NCBI GenBank assembly: GCA_017441005.1
Contig: JAFSAM010000006.1
Location: forward strand, 1-55,980
Direction: 5' to 3'
DNA: 55,980 nt
Source of the DNA: Clostridia bacterium
Lineage (GTDB): Bacteria; Bacillota; Clostridia; Oscillospirales; CAG-272
Below the pieces are notes generated by a model. The model searched no databases, was not told the origin of the DNA, and worked only from the letters and a program-made list of their open reading frames with translations. Shown piece after piece: positions 1 to 7,127 of this stretch. The position numbers and the translations under genes were made by a program. The stretch's first letter is position 1, and each line of letters starts with the position of its first letter.

Positions 1-343
1 CCATAGGCTGACGGAAGGGGGCTTGATGTATAGTTACTTATCTTTAAGCCCCACCCCGTCTCGGCTACACCGAGACACCCCTCCCAAAGAAGGGGCTTTT
101 GTTTGCACAAATGAGACCTCCATCTGACGAGGGAGGTGGATCGCCGCTGTGCAAATAATGGGTAATAATTTGCATTGGCGGCGAGACGGAGGGAGAGACT
201 ATATAGGTGAGCGTTTGTACAATCTATATGTTCTATCGGGAGGAGCAAGCCCCTCCCCTACCGATTAGTGCGAGGTTGTACAAAGGCGGATAAAATGATT
301 ATTTGTGCGAAGATGTTTGTTTTTTCTCTCCCTCCCTCGCCGC

Positions 344-372
344 CGCTTCGCTATCCACTGGAGAAGGCTTTT
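344..372 (+). repeat. Repeat module copy 1
   Basis: Begins CGCTTCGCTA, followed by a GGAG core and an AAGGCTTTT end. It matches the copy at 441-470 in the same orientation and a diverged copy at 55194-55225 in the opposite orientation. Confidence 0.65.
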
Positions 373-440
373 GGCTGTGCTTTATCCCTCTCCGTCGGCT
401 CCGCCGACACCTCTCCCGGAGGGAGAGGCTTACTTTGTGA

Positions 441-470
441 CGCTTCGCTACCCGGAGGGAAAGGCTTTTT
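441..470 (+). repeat. Repeat module copy 2
   Basis: Begins CGCTTCGCTA, then a CCGGAGGG core, then AAGGCTTTTT. It lies about 100 bases after copy 1, separated by a double hairpin. The T run after a G-rich core could also act as a terminator. Confidence 0.65.
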
Positions 471-500
471 TTGGGGGACTTTCGACACTTTATCAATTAT

Positions 501-522
501 GAGTAACTATTTGTAGTTACTC
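501..522. repeat. 9-bp perfect inverted repeat
   Basis: GAGTAACTA and TAGTTACTC are separated by TTTG. A T-rich tract follows at 533-539. It could be a hairpin or a protein-binding palindrome; nothing else indicates which. Confidence 0.5.
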
Positions 523-601
523 AATTCTTCCGTTTTTTTCTTTCATAATATTAACATATATATTGATTCTTTTGCGTTAAGGCTTTTTGATGTTTTTGCG
601 C

Positions 602-633
602 AAAAAAAGAATACGGCAAAAACCGTATTCTTT
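602..633 (-). terminator. Rho-independent terminator of the nitroreductase unit
   Basis: Read on the minus strand, GAATACGG and CCGTATTC form a stem with a T-rich loop, followed by a run of seven T. It lies 11 bases past the nitroreductase stop and ends the three-gene minus-strand unit. Confidence 0.85.
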
Positions 634-643
634 CTGCTGTTTA

Positions 644-1165
644 TTACATTACCCAGTTAACAACGTCGGGGTTTTTATCAAAATTACGAACAGCATCGTC
701 TGCCGCATAACCGAGAGCCGCCATTCCCCAAACAAGATTGTTTTCGGGAACGCCTATCTTGTTAAGCTCTGCTCTGACACCGGGATCGTCACACACACCT
801 TTGAACTGATTGATCCATACAGAACCGATGCCAAGTGCATGTGCCGCAAGCATTATATTTTCCATCGCTACCGCACAATCCTCGATACCGTGTGCATTGT
901 CGCGAGGTGTCGAACACAAGATAACCGCATTGGGTCTGTAAAAGCAATAGCCTTCATCACGCCCCAGTTTAACACGCAAGCACTGTGCAAGTGCCTCTAT
1001 TACCTCTGCATTCTGTACAACAGTAAAACGGCAAAGCTGACGGTTCATAGCACTCGGCGCATGATACGCCGCTTTCACTATGGTTTCAAGATCGTTTTTC
1101 TCGATCTTTCTGTCTGTAAAGCTTCTTATACTCCTTCTTTCAAGAAGGCATTTGATTGCATCCAT
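644..1165 (-). CDS. Nitroreductase family protein
   Basis: A 173-residue member of the FMN-dependent nitroreductase family, which reduces nitro compounds, quinones or flavins with NAD(P)H in the cytoplasm. The N-terminal RRSIRSF motif (about residues 11-17) is the family's FMN-phosphate site, and AAYHAPSAMNRQ (about 32-43) and the Gly-rich GIGSVWINQF region also fit. The length is at the short end but complete for the family. A GAGGTT ribosome site precedes the ATG. It is the last gene of a minus-strand unit, 23 bases after the VanY-type gene, and is followed by a strong terminator. The physiological substrate cannot be read from sequence; its place behind two envelope genes gives no clear functional link. 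Confidence 0.85.
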   Translation of the reverse strand: MDAIKCLLERRSIRSFTDRKIEKNDLETIVKAAYHAPSAMNRQLCRFTVVQNAEVIEALAQCLRVKLGRDEGYCFYRPNAVILCSTPRDNAHGIEDCAVAMENIMLAAHALGIGSVWINQFKGVCDDPGVRAELNKIGVPENNLVWGMAALGYAADDAVRNFDKNPDVVNWVM

Positions 1166-1188
1166 AATAACCTCTATCCACGGCCTTA

Positions 1189-2331
1189 TCAGCCGTTGTT
1201 CTCAAGATAAGCAACGTATTCTTCAAGGCACATACCAAGCTCCTTCATTCTTGTTGCGTGATATCTGCCGACGTATCTGAAATGCCAGGGCTCATATATA
1301 ATACCGCCCGTTATCTCCATTTTGTCTTCGGGAAATCTGAGGATAAATCCGAATTTATGACAATTCTCTGCCAACCATTTTGCCTCGGGCTGATACTGAA
1401 AAGACTGGTCTGCACCGGGAAGGGTATGCATATCCACGCAAAGTCCCGCCTGATGCTCACTCGTACCCGGTCTTGCGGAATAAGTCTCAACGATCTTTTC
1501 CGCCTCCTCGCGGCTGTATCCCTTCTTCATTTCGGCAACAAGGTACGTATCATAGAAAAGCTGGTGCTGATATTCATAAGTTCTGTATGCACTCATAACC
1601 GACAACGGATATCCGCTCGGGGTGTTTGTTCTGACCATTCCGCAAGCATCTGCCTCAAGCATAAGTGCTTCAAGCGCTTTTGCCGCATAAAACTGAAGCT
1701 GCTGTGTTTTTCTGCCGTCTTTACGGGTACTCTTTACGTCCGTAAGATTCGGAGGAACATAATCTGCGGGAAGAGGATTTTTCGAATTTACAAGAATCAA
1801 GTAAGCGTCTCTGTGCTCACCTGTGGGATTCATATACATTTCATACGCAGTAAGGTCTGCCGTAAATTCGGGAACGGGCGCAAGAAGCTCGGGAGGAGTT
1901 GTCTCCTCGGGCTCTGTCTCCTCGGTTTGTTCGGGAGTCGTCTGCTCTCCGCTCTCCTCGGGTGATGTCACTGCGGTCTGTTCTTCTGTCCCCGTGGGCT
2001 TACCGTCATCGGAGCCGCCAATAAAATTGAAAAGAACAACGATAGCCACCACTGCCATGATCGCTACAAGAACTATAAGCACCCAAAGGAACTTGTCGTC
2101 ATTTTTGTTGTTACGTGTTGAGGGTGCTCTTCTTTGATTTTGTTTATAACCACCCGAAGGATAGTTGCCTCTGCTCCTCGGATCATAATGCTGTCCCTGC
2201 TGACGGTGCACGGGAGCAACGGGGCGAGCGTTACGCGCCTTTGCTCTCTCTATATCATACGTACCGTACACTCTTGGTTGATTTGCAGGTCGATTGGCAG
2301 ACCCTCTGCCGTTATTACCGGTATTATTCAT
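1189..2331 (-). CDS. Membrane-anchored VanY-type D-Ala-D-Ala carboxypeptidase
   Basis: A 380-residue peptidase of the VanY/DacY (M15B) type, expected to trim D-Ala from peptidoglycan stem peptides outside the membrane. It has a basic, Asn/Gln/Arg-rich cytoplasmic tail (1-80), one membrane helix (about 82-104), a Thr/Glu/Pro-rich spacer (about 108-155), then the catalytic domain. The zinc-site pattern is clear: SAYRTYEYQ, then SARPGTSEHQAGLCVDMH (His and Asp ligands) and EPWHFRYVG near the C-terminus (Glu base and His ligand). ATG at 2331 is chosen because AGGTGG (2340-2345) lies 8 bases before it; a GTG at 2343 is inside that ribosome site. It starts 15 bases after the stalk-domain gene, so the two are probably co-transcribed. 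Confidence 0.88.
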   Translation of the reverse strand: MNNTGNNGRGSANRPANQPRVYGTYDIERAKARNARPVAPVHRQQGQHYDPRSRGNYPSGGYKQNQRRAPSTRNNKNDDKFLWVLIVLVAIMAVVAIVVLFNFIGGSDDGKPTGTEEQTAVTSPEESGEQTTPEQTEETEPEETTPPELLAPVPEFTADLTAYEMYMNPTGEHRDAYLILVNSKNPLPADYVPPNLTDVKSTRKDGRKTQQLQFYAAKALEALMLEADACGMVRTNTPSGYPLSVMSAYRTYEYQHQLFYDTYLVAEMKKGYSREEAEKIVETYSARPGTSEHQAGLCVDMHTLPGADQSFQYQPEAKWLAENCHKFGFILRFPEDKMEITGGIIYEPWHFRYVGRYHATRMKELGMCLEEYVAYLENNG

Positions 2332-2346
2332 AAACTCAACCACCTA

Positions 2347-3342
2347 TCAAGTTTCTGCCGGAACCTCGGGCAGAACAGTAATAAAAGTACATTTATCTTT
2401 GATTGCTTGGGGAAGCTCAAACTCGGATATCGAAGGGCAGGTATCTACCCGCTTGAGCGTGAAGCTGACCTCTTCATTGTCAAAATGTCCCTCTTCATTT
2501 CTGGTCGTATCGCGAAGCACCGTAAGCAAAAGCTTTTCTTCATCAAATGCAACATCTATTCCCACAACATATTCGTCAAAGAAATCGGCGGGAACAAACA
2601 AAGAGCCGTTATGGTTTACCGTCTCGCCGCTCAATCTGACAACGGTACCGTTTATCTCTGCAAAAGGTGATCCGATCTCAAAGCAAACGGTTTCCGCTGT
2701 TTTCTCGTTCGTAATAAATCTGAGCATCTTTCGGTCGCCTGTCATAATAAAGCCGAATTTTTCCGAAATTGCAGTCATATTGACATACAACTCCCCGTTG
2801 TGAACGTATTTCGACGTATCGACGAACATAGCCTTTGTATCGCTTACCTCATGCTCAAGACACAGTTTCAGTCTCATGCCGTCATATACGGGGGGATCCG
2901 TTTCAACTAAGTTCATGTAGAATGCGAGAGAAAATAAGCCCAAAACCGCCGAAAAAACAAGCAAAAACAAAACCGCATAAGCAAGCATCTGTTTGCTTAT
3001 TCCTCTTTTTTTCTTTTTGATCTTGTAACCCTGCGCCCTCTTTGCGCTTCTGCTTATTTCGGGAGCATCGGGGTTAATTCGTTTTGCCTCTTTTGCCGAT
3101 CTTCTCTTCGATGGGGTCTGGTCGTTTATGTTCATTCTTGCGCCCACATTTCCGCCTGTATTTTGCTGCGGACGGTTATTGTCGGGGGGCAAAACGTTTT
3201 GAAAAGGTCTCTCGGGGGAAGGCTGTTCCCTTTGCATCTGAATTCCCGCTTGTGCAGGCTGCCGCGTCGGAATTCTTTTGATTTTTCTTTCAGCAGGCTT
3301 GACTTCCCTTTCGGGCATATCGGGTACTCTGTTCTCTGCCAT
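2347..3342 (-). CDS. Single-pass membrane protein with stalk-like (copper amine oxidase N-like) domain
   Basis: 331 residues. A long disordered, Pro/Gln/Arg/Lys-rich cytoplasmic part (1-125) ends in a KIKKKKRG patch before one membrane helix (about 129-152). The outer part resembles the duplicated beta-hairpin domain called copper amine oxidase N-terminal or stalk domain: ELYVNMTAISEKFGF and SLFVPADFFDEYV fit its xxYVPxxxxxExxG pattern, repeated twice (about 182-270). Such domains are usually wall-associated scaffolds with no enzymatic residues. A strong GGAGGGAG site precedes the ATG. It is first in a unit with a VanY-type carboxypeptidase, which has the same disordered-tail and single-helix design, suggesting a shared envelope role. 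The domain assignment is moderate; the function is unknown. Confidence 0.65.
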   Translation of the reverse strand: MAENRVPDMPEREVKPAERKIKRIPTRQPAQAGIQMQREQPSPERPFQNVLPPDNNRPQQNTGGNVGARMNINDQTPSKRRSAKEAKRINPDAPEISRSAKRAQGYKIKKKKRGISKQMLAYAVLFLLVFSAVLGLFSLAFYMNLVETDPPVYDGMRLKLCLEHEVSDTKAMFVDTSKYVHNGELYVNMTAISEKFGFIMTGDRKMLRFITNEKTAETVCFEIGSPFAEINGTVVRLSGETVNHNGSLFVPADFFDEYVVGIDVAFDEEKLLLTVLRDTTRNEEGHFDNEEVSFTLKRVDTCPSISEFELPQAIKDKCTFITVLPEVPAET

Positions 3343-3428
3343 TCTGTTCTCCCTCCCGTTTTATAAAAATACGTTTCCTCCGTGATGCGTGCATACGCAA
3401 AAACAGAAAAACTATCAATTATTTATAT

Positions 3429-3457
3429 ATTGTAACATATAGGTAGAAAAAAAGCAA
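3429..3457 (-). promoter_or_regulatory. Sigma-A-type promoter for the envelope unit
   Basis: On the minus strand TTGCTT (3452-3457) and TACAAT (3429-3434) are separated by 17 bases. The start codon of the stalk-domain gene lies about 87 bases downstream. Confidence 0.55.
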
Positions 3458-3526
3458 GAGAAATTGAAGCTGCACAATAATTTTTTTGATAAATCGGGAT
3501 AAATCGCAAAAAAACAAAAAAAGCCC

Positions 3527-3555
3527 TTGACAATCGCAAAAATGCGTGCTATAAT
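3527..3555 (+). promoter_or_regulatory. Consensus sigma-A promoter for infC-rpmI-rplT
   Basis: TTGACA (3527-3532), a 17-base spacer, then TATAAT (3550-3555): a perfect match, as expected for a ribosomal operon. The transcript would start near 3562, leaving a leader of about 155 bases before infC. Confidence 0.9.
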
Positions 3556-3561
3556 GTTCGG

Positions 3562-3705
3562 GTAAAAAAAGAAGCAGAACACTCCGTTCTCACCTGTATG
3601 GCATAGACTTGTATGGGTCAATAATCGGTTTCTTGGCATATTTGTGTCAAGTTACTTTGGTTGTGCGGAGTTGTTGCTGATTTCGTGCAATTTTTTATTT
3701 TTTGT
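3562..3705 (+). ncRNA. Structured infC leader, candidate L20 autoregulatory RNA
   Basis: About 145 untranslated bases separate the consensus promoter from the infC ribosome site. The early segment AACACTCCG (3579-3586 region) can pair with CGGAGTTGTT near the end (3666-3675): CTCCG with CGGAG plus flanking pairs, a long-range closing helix. Bacillota infC-rpmI-rplT operons are known to be controlled by L20 binding a leader RNA. Position, length and long-range pairing fit, but I could not run a covariance model. Confidence 0.5.
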
Positions 3706-3719
3706 GGAGGTGTTTTATA

Positions 3720-4271
3720 ATAAAAAACACAAGCGCTAAGGATAACATCATAAACGAGGATATTAAAACAGAGCTGAAATGCTCCGACTCGAAGATGTTT
3801 AGAGTAATTTCAAACGAAGGCGAACAGCTTGGTATGCTTTCCTTCATCGATGCACTCGAAAAGGCTTACGACGAGGATCTTGACCTCGTGCTTATGTCCG
3901 CTCAGTCCGATCCCCCCGTATGCAAGATCATGGACTACGGCAAGTTCAGATTCGATCGCGACAAGAGAGAAAAGGAAGCAAAGAAAAAACAGCAGACAAT
4001 TGAAACAAAAGAAATTCAGCTTTCGTGCAGAATCGACGTAAACGACTTTAACACAAAGGTCAATCATGCTCACAGATTCTTGAAGGGCGGAGACAAAGTT
4101 AAGGTAATCGTAAAGTTCAAGGGACGTCAGATGACCCACCTTGATATTGGCAAACAGCTTCTCGAGCAGTTCAAGGAAGCTTGCACAGAGTTCGGTACTG
4201 TAGAAAAAGCCCCTGTGCTTGAGGGAAGATTTATGTCGATGATGATAGTTCCCGTCAAGAACACAAAATAA
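3720..4271 (+). CDS. infC: Translation initiation factor IF-3, AUA start
   Basis: IF-3 binds the 30S subunit, blocks premature 50S joining and proofreads start codon and initiator tRNA. The product has the family layout: N-domain with INEDIKTEL and SNEGEQLGMLSF, a charged linker, and C-domain with the FKGRQMTHLDIG core. There is no ATG, GTG or TTG at a usable distance after the ribosome site GGAGGTG (3706-3712). The in-frame codons at 3717 and 3720 are both ATA; ATA at 3720 leaves a 7-base spacer and gives 183 residues. A TTG at 3702 lies upstream of the ribosome site and is unlikely. A rare start codon is the known basis of IF-3 self-regulation (AUU in E. coli), so AUA here probably does the same. 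First gene of infC-rpmI-rplT. Confidence 0.93.
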   Translation: MKNTSAKDNIINEDIKTELKCSDSKMFRVISNEGEQLGMLSFIDALEKAYDEDLDLVLMSAQSDPPVCKIMDYGKFRFDRDKREKEAKKKQQTIETKEIQLSCRIDVNDFNTKVNHAHRFLKGGDKVKVIVKFKGRQMTHLDIGKQLLEQFKEACTEFGTVEKAPVLEGRFMSMMIVPVKNTK

Positions 4272-4360
4272 AAAAATTAATACGAAAACAAAAAACGTAA
4301 AAATATTGCGACGCCGTAAAAAGCGTAAAACGCATAATACACGAAAGGAGTTCCATTACT

Positions 4361-4552
4361 ATGGGAAAAATCAAAACACACAGCGCCTCTGCCAAGAGAT
4401 TTACTCTCACTAAGAGCGGCAAGGTAAAGATCAACCATTCGCATCACCGTCATAACCTCGGTCTCAAGAACGCAAAGAGAAAGAGAAGCCTCAGAAAAGC
4501 AGGTTACCTCAGCGAATCTATGGCACCGACCGTTAGAACACTTATTAAATAA
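4361..4552 (+). CDS. rpmI: 50S ribosomal protein L35
   Basis: A 63-residue, strongly basic protein with the family N-terminus KIKTHSASAKRF and the internal HHRHNL segment, full length for L35. L35 is a small late-assembly protein of the large subunit. AAAGGAG lies 12 bases before the ATG. It sits 89 bases after infC and 34 before rplT in the standard Bacillota order, with no promoter or terminator between. Confidence 0.97.
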   Translation: MGKIKTHSASAKRFTLTKSGKVKINHSHHRHNLGLKNAKRKRSLRKAGYLSESMAPTVRTLIK

Positions 4553-4586
4553 TTGAAAAACTGATTGAAAACAGGAGGATAAAACA

Positions 4587-4943
4587 ATGGCAAGAGTTAA
4601 AGGCGCTATGATGACTCGCAAGAGAAGAAATAAAATACTCAAGCTCGCAAAAGGCTACTGGGGCGCAAAGAGCAAGCACTTCAAGATGGCTAAACAGGCT
4701 GTAATGAAGAGCGGCAACTATGCATACATCGGCAGAAAACAGAAGAAGAGAGATTTCCGTGCACTCTGGATCACCAGAATCTCCGCACAGGCTAAGGTTA
4801 ACGGCATTAACTATTCTCAGCTTATGCACGGCCTCAAGCTCGCAGGCATTAACCTCAACAGAAAGATGCTCTCCGAGATTGCAGTATCCGACAAGGAAGC
4901 ATTTGCAGCAATCGTAGCTAAGGCAAAAGAAGCACTTAAATAA
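4587..4943 (+). CDS. rplT: 50S ribosomal protein L20
   Basis: A 118-residue basic protein, full length, starting [18 protein letters not shown], with a long N-terminal helix that threads 23S rRNA and a globular C-domain ([20 protein letters not shown]). L20 is needed for early 50S assembly and, in Bacillota, represses its own operon by binding the leader mRNA; the structured leader at 3562-3705 is the candidate target. An ACAGGAGGA ribosome site precedes the ATG. It is the last gene of the operon and is followed by a strong terminator. Confidence 0.97.
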   Translation: MARVKGAMMTRKRRNKILKLAKGYWGAKSKHFKMAKQAVMKSGNYAYIGRKQKKRDFRALWITRISAQAKVNGINYSQLMHGLKLAGINLNRKMLSEIAVSDKEAFAAIVAKAKEALK

Positions 4944-4954
4944 GTTATAACACT

Positions 4955-4985
4955 ACAAAAACCCGGATTTTTCCCGGGTTTTTGT
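4955..4985 (+). terminator. Terminator after rplT
   Basis: ACAAAAACCCGG pairs with CCGGGTTTTTGT across a short loop, with the T tract inside the descending arm. It lies 12 bases after the rplT stop. Confidence 0.85.
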
Positions 4986-5072
4986 GCTACTTTGCATAAG
5001 ATAGAAATTTGTAAAAAAATAGAGAAATGCGGTTGATAATCCGTTATTTTCTCAAAAAGGGAGGTTGTACTT

Positions 5073-5855
5073 TTGGATATTATAACAAGCCGCAACAATG
5101 CACTTATAACCGAAACGGCAAAACTGAAGGAAAAGAAATTCCGCGAAGAAAAAAGGGCCTTCCTTTTTGAGGGAATAAAGTTGACCCGCGAAGCAATTGC
5201 GGAAGGGGTTGAGTTTTTACATATTTTCCTGACGGAAAGGTGTGCCGAAAAATATCCCGATCTTGCCGCACGCAAGGAGGCTGTGATCATTTCCGACTCC
5301 GTTTGCACCAAAATCTCGGAAAACAGTGCCCCCGAGGGCATTGTATGTACGGCAAGATATTTAGACAGGCTTCATAAGGAATTTACTTATGCCGACGAAA
5401 CAGACCTCACGAACGCATGTCTTATTCTTTCGACGATACAAGACCCCGGAAACCTCGGTACCATTGCACGAACCTCAGCGGCATTCGGCAAAAAAACTCT
5501 TATTCTTTCAAAGGACTGTGCAGATATTTACAATCAAAAATCTATCAGAGCCTCTATGGGAGCGCTTTTCAGAACATCTACCTACAGAGTATCTGATCTC
5601 TGCTTGGCAATAGAGAATATAAAATCAAAAGGATACCGTGTTTATGCAACGGCATTAACCAAAAACGCCCTTCCCCTCGGACGAGCGGAAGAAATAAAGG
5701 ATGCGCTTTTCGTCCTCGGCAACGAAGGACACGGTCTTGACGATCGCACGATCAACAGCTGCTCGGGAACGGTGATCATCCCCATGGAAGCCGACGCCGA
5801 GTCGCTCAATGTCGCATCCGCAGCTACGGTTTTATTGTGGGAGGCTTACAGATAA
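5073..5855 (+). CDS. SpoU/TrmH-family RNA 2'-O-methyltransferase
   Basis: 260 residues of the SPOUT class that transfers methyl from S-adenosylmethionine to a ribose 2'-OH in rRNA or tRNA. An N-terminal substrate-binding domain (about 1-100) is followed by the knotted catalytic domain with all three SpoU motifs: IQDPGNLGTIARTSAAFG (motif 1), VLGNEGHGL (motif 2) and IPMEADAESLNVASAATVLL (motif 3). The start is TTG at 5073, supported by AAGGGAGG 8 bases upstream; no better ATG exists. The closest functional class is YsgA/RlmB-like, but the target nucleotide cannot be told from sequence. dprA starts 3 bases after its stop, so the two are surely co-transcribed. It opens the long housekeeping run. 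Confidence 0.9.
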   Translation: MDIITSRNNALITETAKLKEKKFREEKRAFLFEGIKLTREAIAEGVEFLHIFLTERCAEKYPDLAARKEAVIISDSVCTKISENSAPEGIVCTARYLDRLHKEFTYADETDLTNACLILSTIQDPGNLGTIARTSAAFGKKTLILSKDCADIYNQKSIRASMGALFRTSTYRVSDLCLAIENIKSKGYRVYATALTKNALPLGRAEEIKDALFVLGNEGHGLDDRTINSCSGTVIIPMEADAESLNVASAATVLLWEAYR

Positions 5856-5858
5856 TTT

Positions 5859-7088
5859 ATGGACAACATATTATATTGGGTGTGGCTCAGCGAAATTTGC
5901 TCCCCCTCGACCGCCGTATTTAAAACTCTTTTTACAAGATTTGGATCGATTGAGAAAATTTACGATCACACCTTCAAGGAAACAGAAGGTTTCTCGGATA
6001 TACCGAAAAGAATTATCCAAGCCTTAAACAACAAATCCACCGACCGAGCAGAAAAAATCATAAAGACCTGCCAAAAGAAGAACATCGGCATTCTCACGTA
6101 TTCCGATACACTTTATTCCGCAAGGCTCAGAAACATACAGAATCCTCCGGTTTTGCTTTACTATAAAGGCGAATTGCCCTCGTTCGACGAGTCTGTATGC
6201 ATAGGCACCGTAGGCACAAGAACGCCAACCGATTACGGAAAAAGATGCGCTTATGAGTTCATTTTTGATATGACACTCGGCGGTGCTTGTATAGTAAGCG
6301 GGATGGCAAGCGGTATAGATGCTGTGTGTCACACCGCCGCCCTTGATGCGGGCGGCAAGACCGTTGCTGTATTGGGATGCGGAGTAGACATAATATATCC
6401 ATCCGAAAACACAAAGCTTTATAATGATATATGCTTAAACGGAACGGTGATATCCGAATATGCCCCCGGAACGTCCCCCTCCCGCTTCACATTCCCACAA
6501 AGAAACAGGATAATAAGCGGCCTTTCTTTGGGCACACTGATTATTGAAGCGCAGATCAAAAGCGGTGCCATGATAACCGCAAAGCTCGCAAAAGAGCAAG
6601 GACGCGACCTTTTCGCCCTCCCCGGCAGAGTGGGAGAAGCAAACAGTCTCGGCCCAAACGATCTTATCAAAAACGGCGCTTTTGCCGTCAACAGCGCTCG
6701 TGACGTTCTGAAAAAATACGAATTTTTGTATCCTGACAAGATAGACATCGGACGATGTTCCGATCCAACCGCAAAGGAATTAAAAACGGTTGATCTCAAG
6801 CCGTTTTACTCTCAGGAAAAAAAGACGACCGAAGAGCCGAATATTCCCGAACTGTGGGAAAACGACCCCATCGATGCCCCCTCTGCAGACAAGCTGAAAA
6901 AATACGACTTGTTACCCGATGATCAGAAAAATATATGTATTTTGCTGTCAGAATCGTCTCCCTTGACGGCAGAAGATATTTCAAACGGTACAAAAGTTTC
7001 CGTTTCGGACACAATGTCTTCATTGACAATTTTGGAAATTCAAGGTATAGTAAAAGCTATGCCCGGAGGAACTTACGTTCTTTCGTGA
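5859..7088 (+). CDS. dprA: DNA-processing protein DprA
   Basis: 409 residues. DprA binds incoming single-stranded DNA and loads RecA during natural transformation; it is also kept by many non-competent bacteria. The N-terminal SAM-like helices (1-100) precede the extended Rossmann fold: GTVGTRTPTDYG (about 116-127), SGMASGIDAVCH (147-158), VAVLGCGVDIIYP (169-181), FPQRNRIISGLS (212-223) and FALPGR near 252-257. A C-terminal winged-helix domain (about 345-409) follows an acidic linker. It lies directly after the SpoU gene and 39 bases before topA, an arrangement frequent in Bacillota. With the ComM-like ATPase at 27690 it is the second transformation-linked gene here. Confidence 0.95.
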   Translation: MDNILYWVWLSEICSPSTAVFKTLFTRFGSIEKIYDHTFKETEGFSDIPKRIIQALNNKSTDRAEKIIKTCQKKNIGILTYSDTLYSARLRNIQNPPVLLYYKGELPSFDESVCIGTVGTRTPTDYGKRCAYEFIFDMTLGGACIVSGMASGIDAVCHTAALDAGGKTVAVLGCGVDIIYPSENTKLYNDICLNGTVISEYAPGTSPSRFTFPQRNRIISGLSLGTLIIEAQIKSGAMITAKLAKEQGRDLFALPGRVGEANSLGPNDLIKNGAFAVNSARDVLKKYEFLYPDKIDIGRCSDPTAKELKTVDLKPFYSQEKKTTEEPNIPELWENDPIDAPSADKLKKYDLLPDDQKNICILLSESSPLTAEDISNGTKVSVSDTMSSLTILEIQGIVKAMPGGTYVLS

Positions 7089-7127
7089 ACAAATTATAAA
7101 ATCAATCCCATTTGTTGAGGTGTATAT

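Larger units (their letters stand above)
1..540. repeat. Gene-free region of GC-rich palindromic repeat modules
   Basis: No credible gene lies here. The stretch is a chain of inverted repeats: arms AAGCCCC/GGGGCTT (46-98) enclosing GTCTCGG/CCGAGAC; a hairpin with CGCCGC/GGCGGCG arms (142-183); ATCGG/CCGAT enclosing GGGAGG/CCTCCC (235-265); CCTCTCC/GGAGAGG enclosing GTCGG/CCGAC (387-428); and GAGTAACTA/TAGTTACTC (501-522). Two direct copies of a module that starts CGCTTCGCTA and ends AAGGCTTTT lie at 344-372 and 441-470. The composition differs from neighbouring coding DNA. The small open frames through it are translations of repeat sequence. A palindromic-repeat or MITE-like family is likely; its function is unknown. 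Confidence 0.7.

Noticed and set aside
268-516. Small open frames on both strands in the left-edge repeats
   Set aside because: They are translations of palindromic repeat DNA, with no ribosome site and no protein-like composition.
3702-3704. TTG as the infC start
   Set aside because: It lies upstream of the GGAGGTG ribosome site, so it cannot use it; ATA at 3720 has the right spacing.
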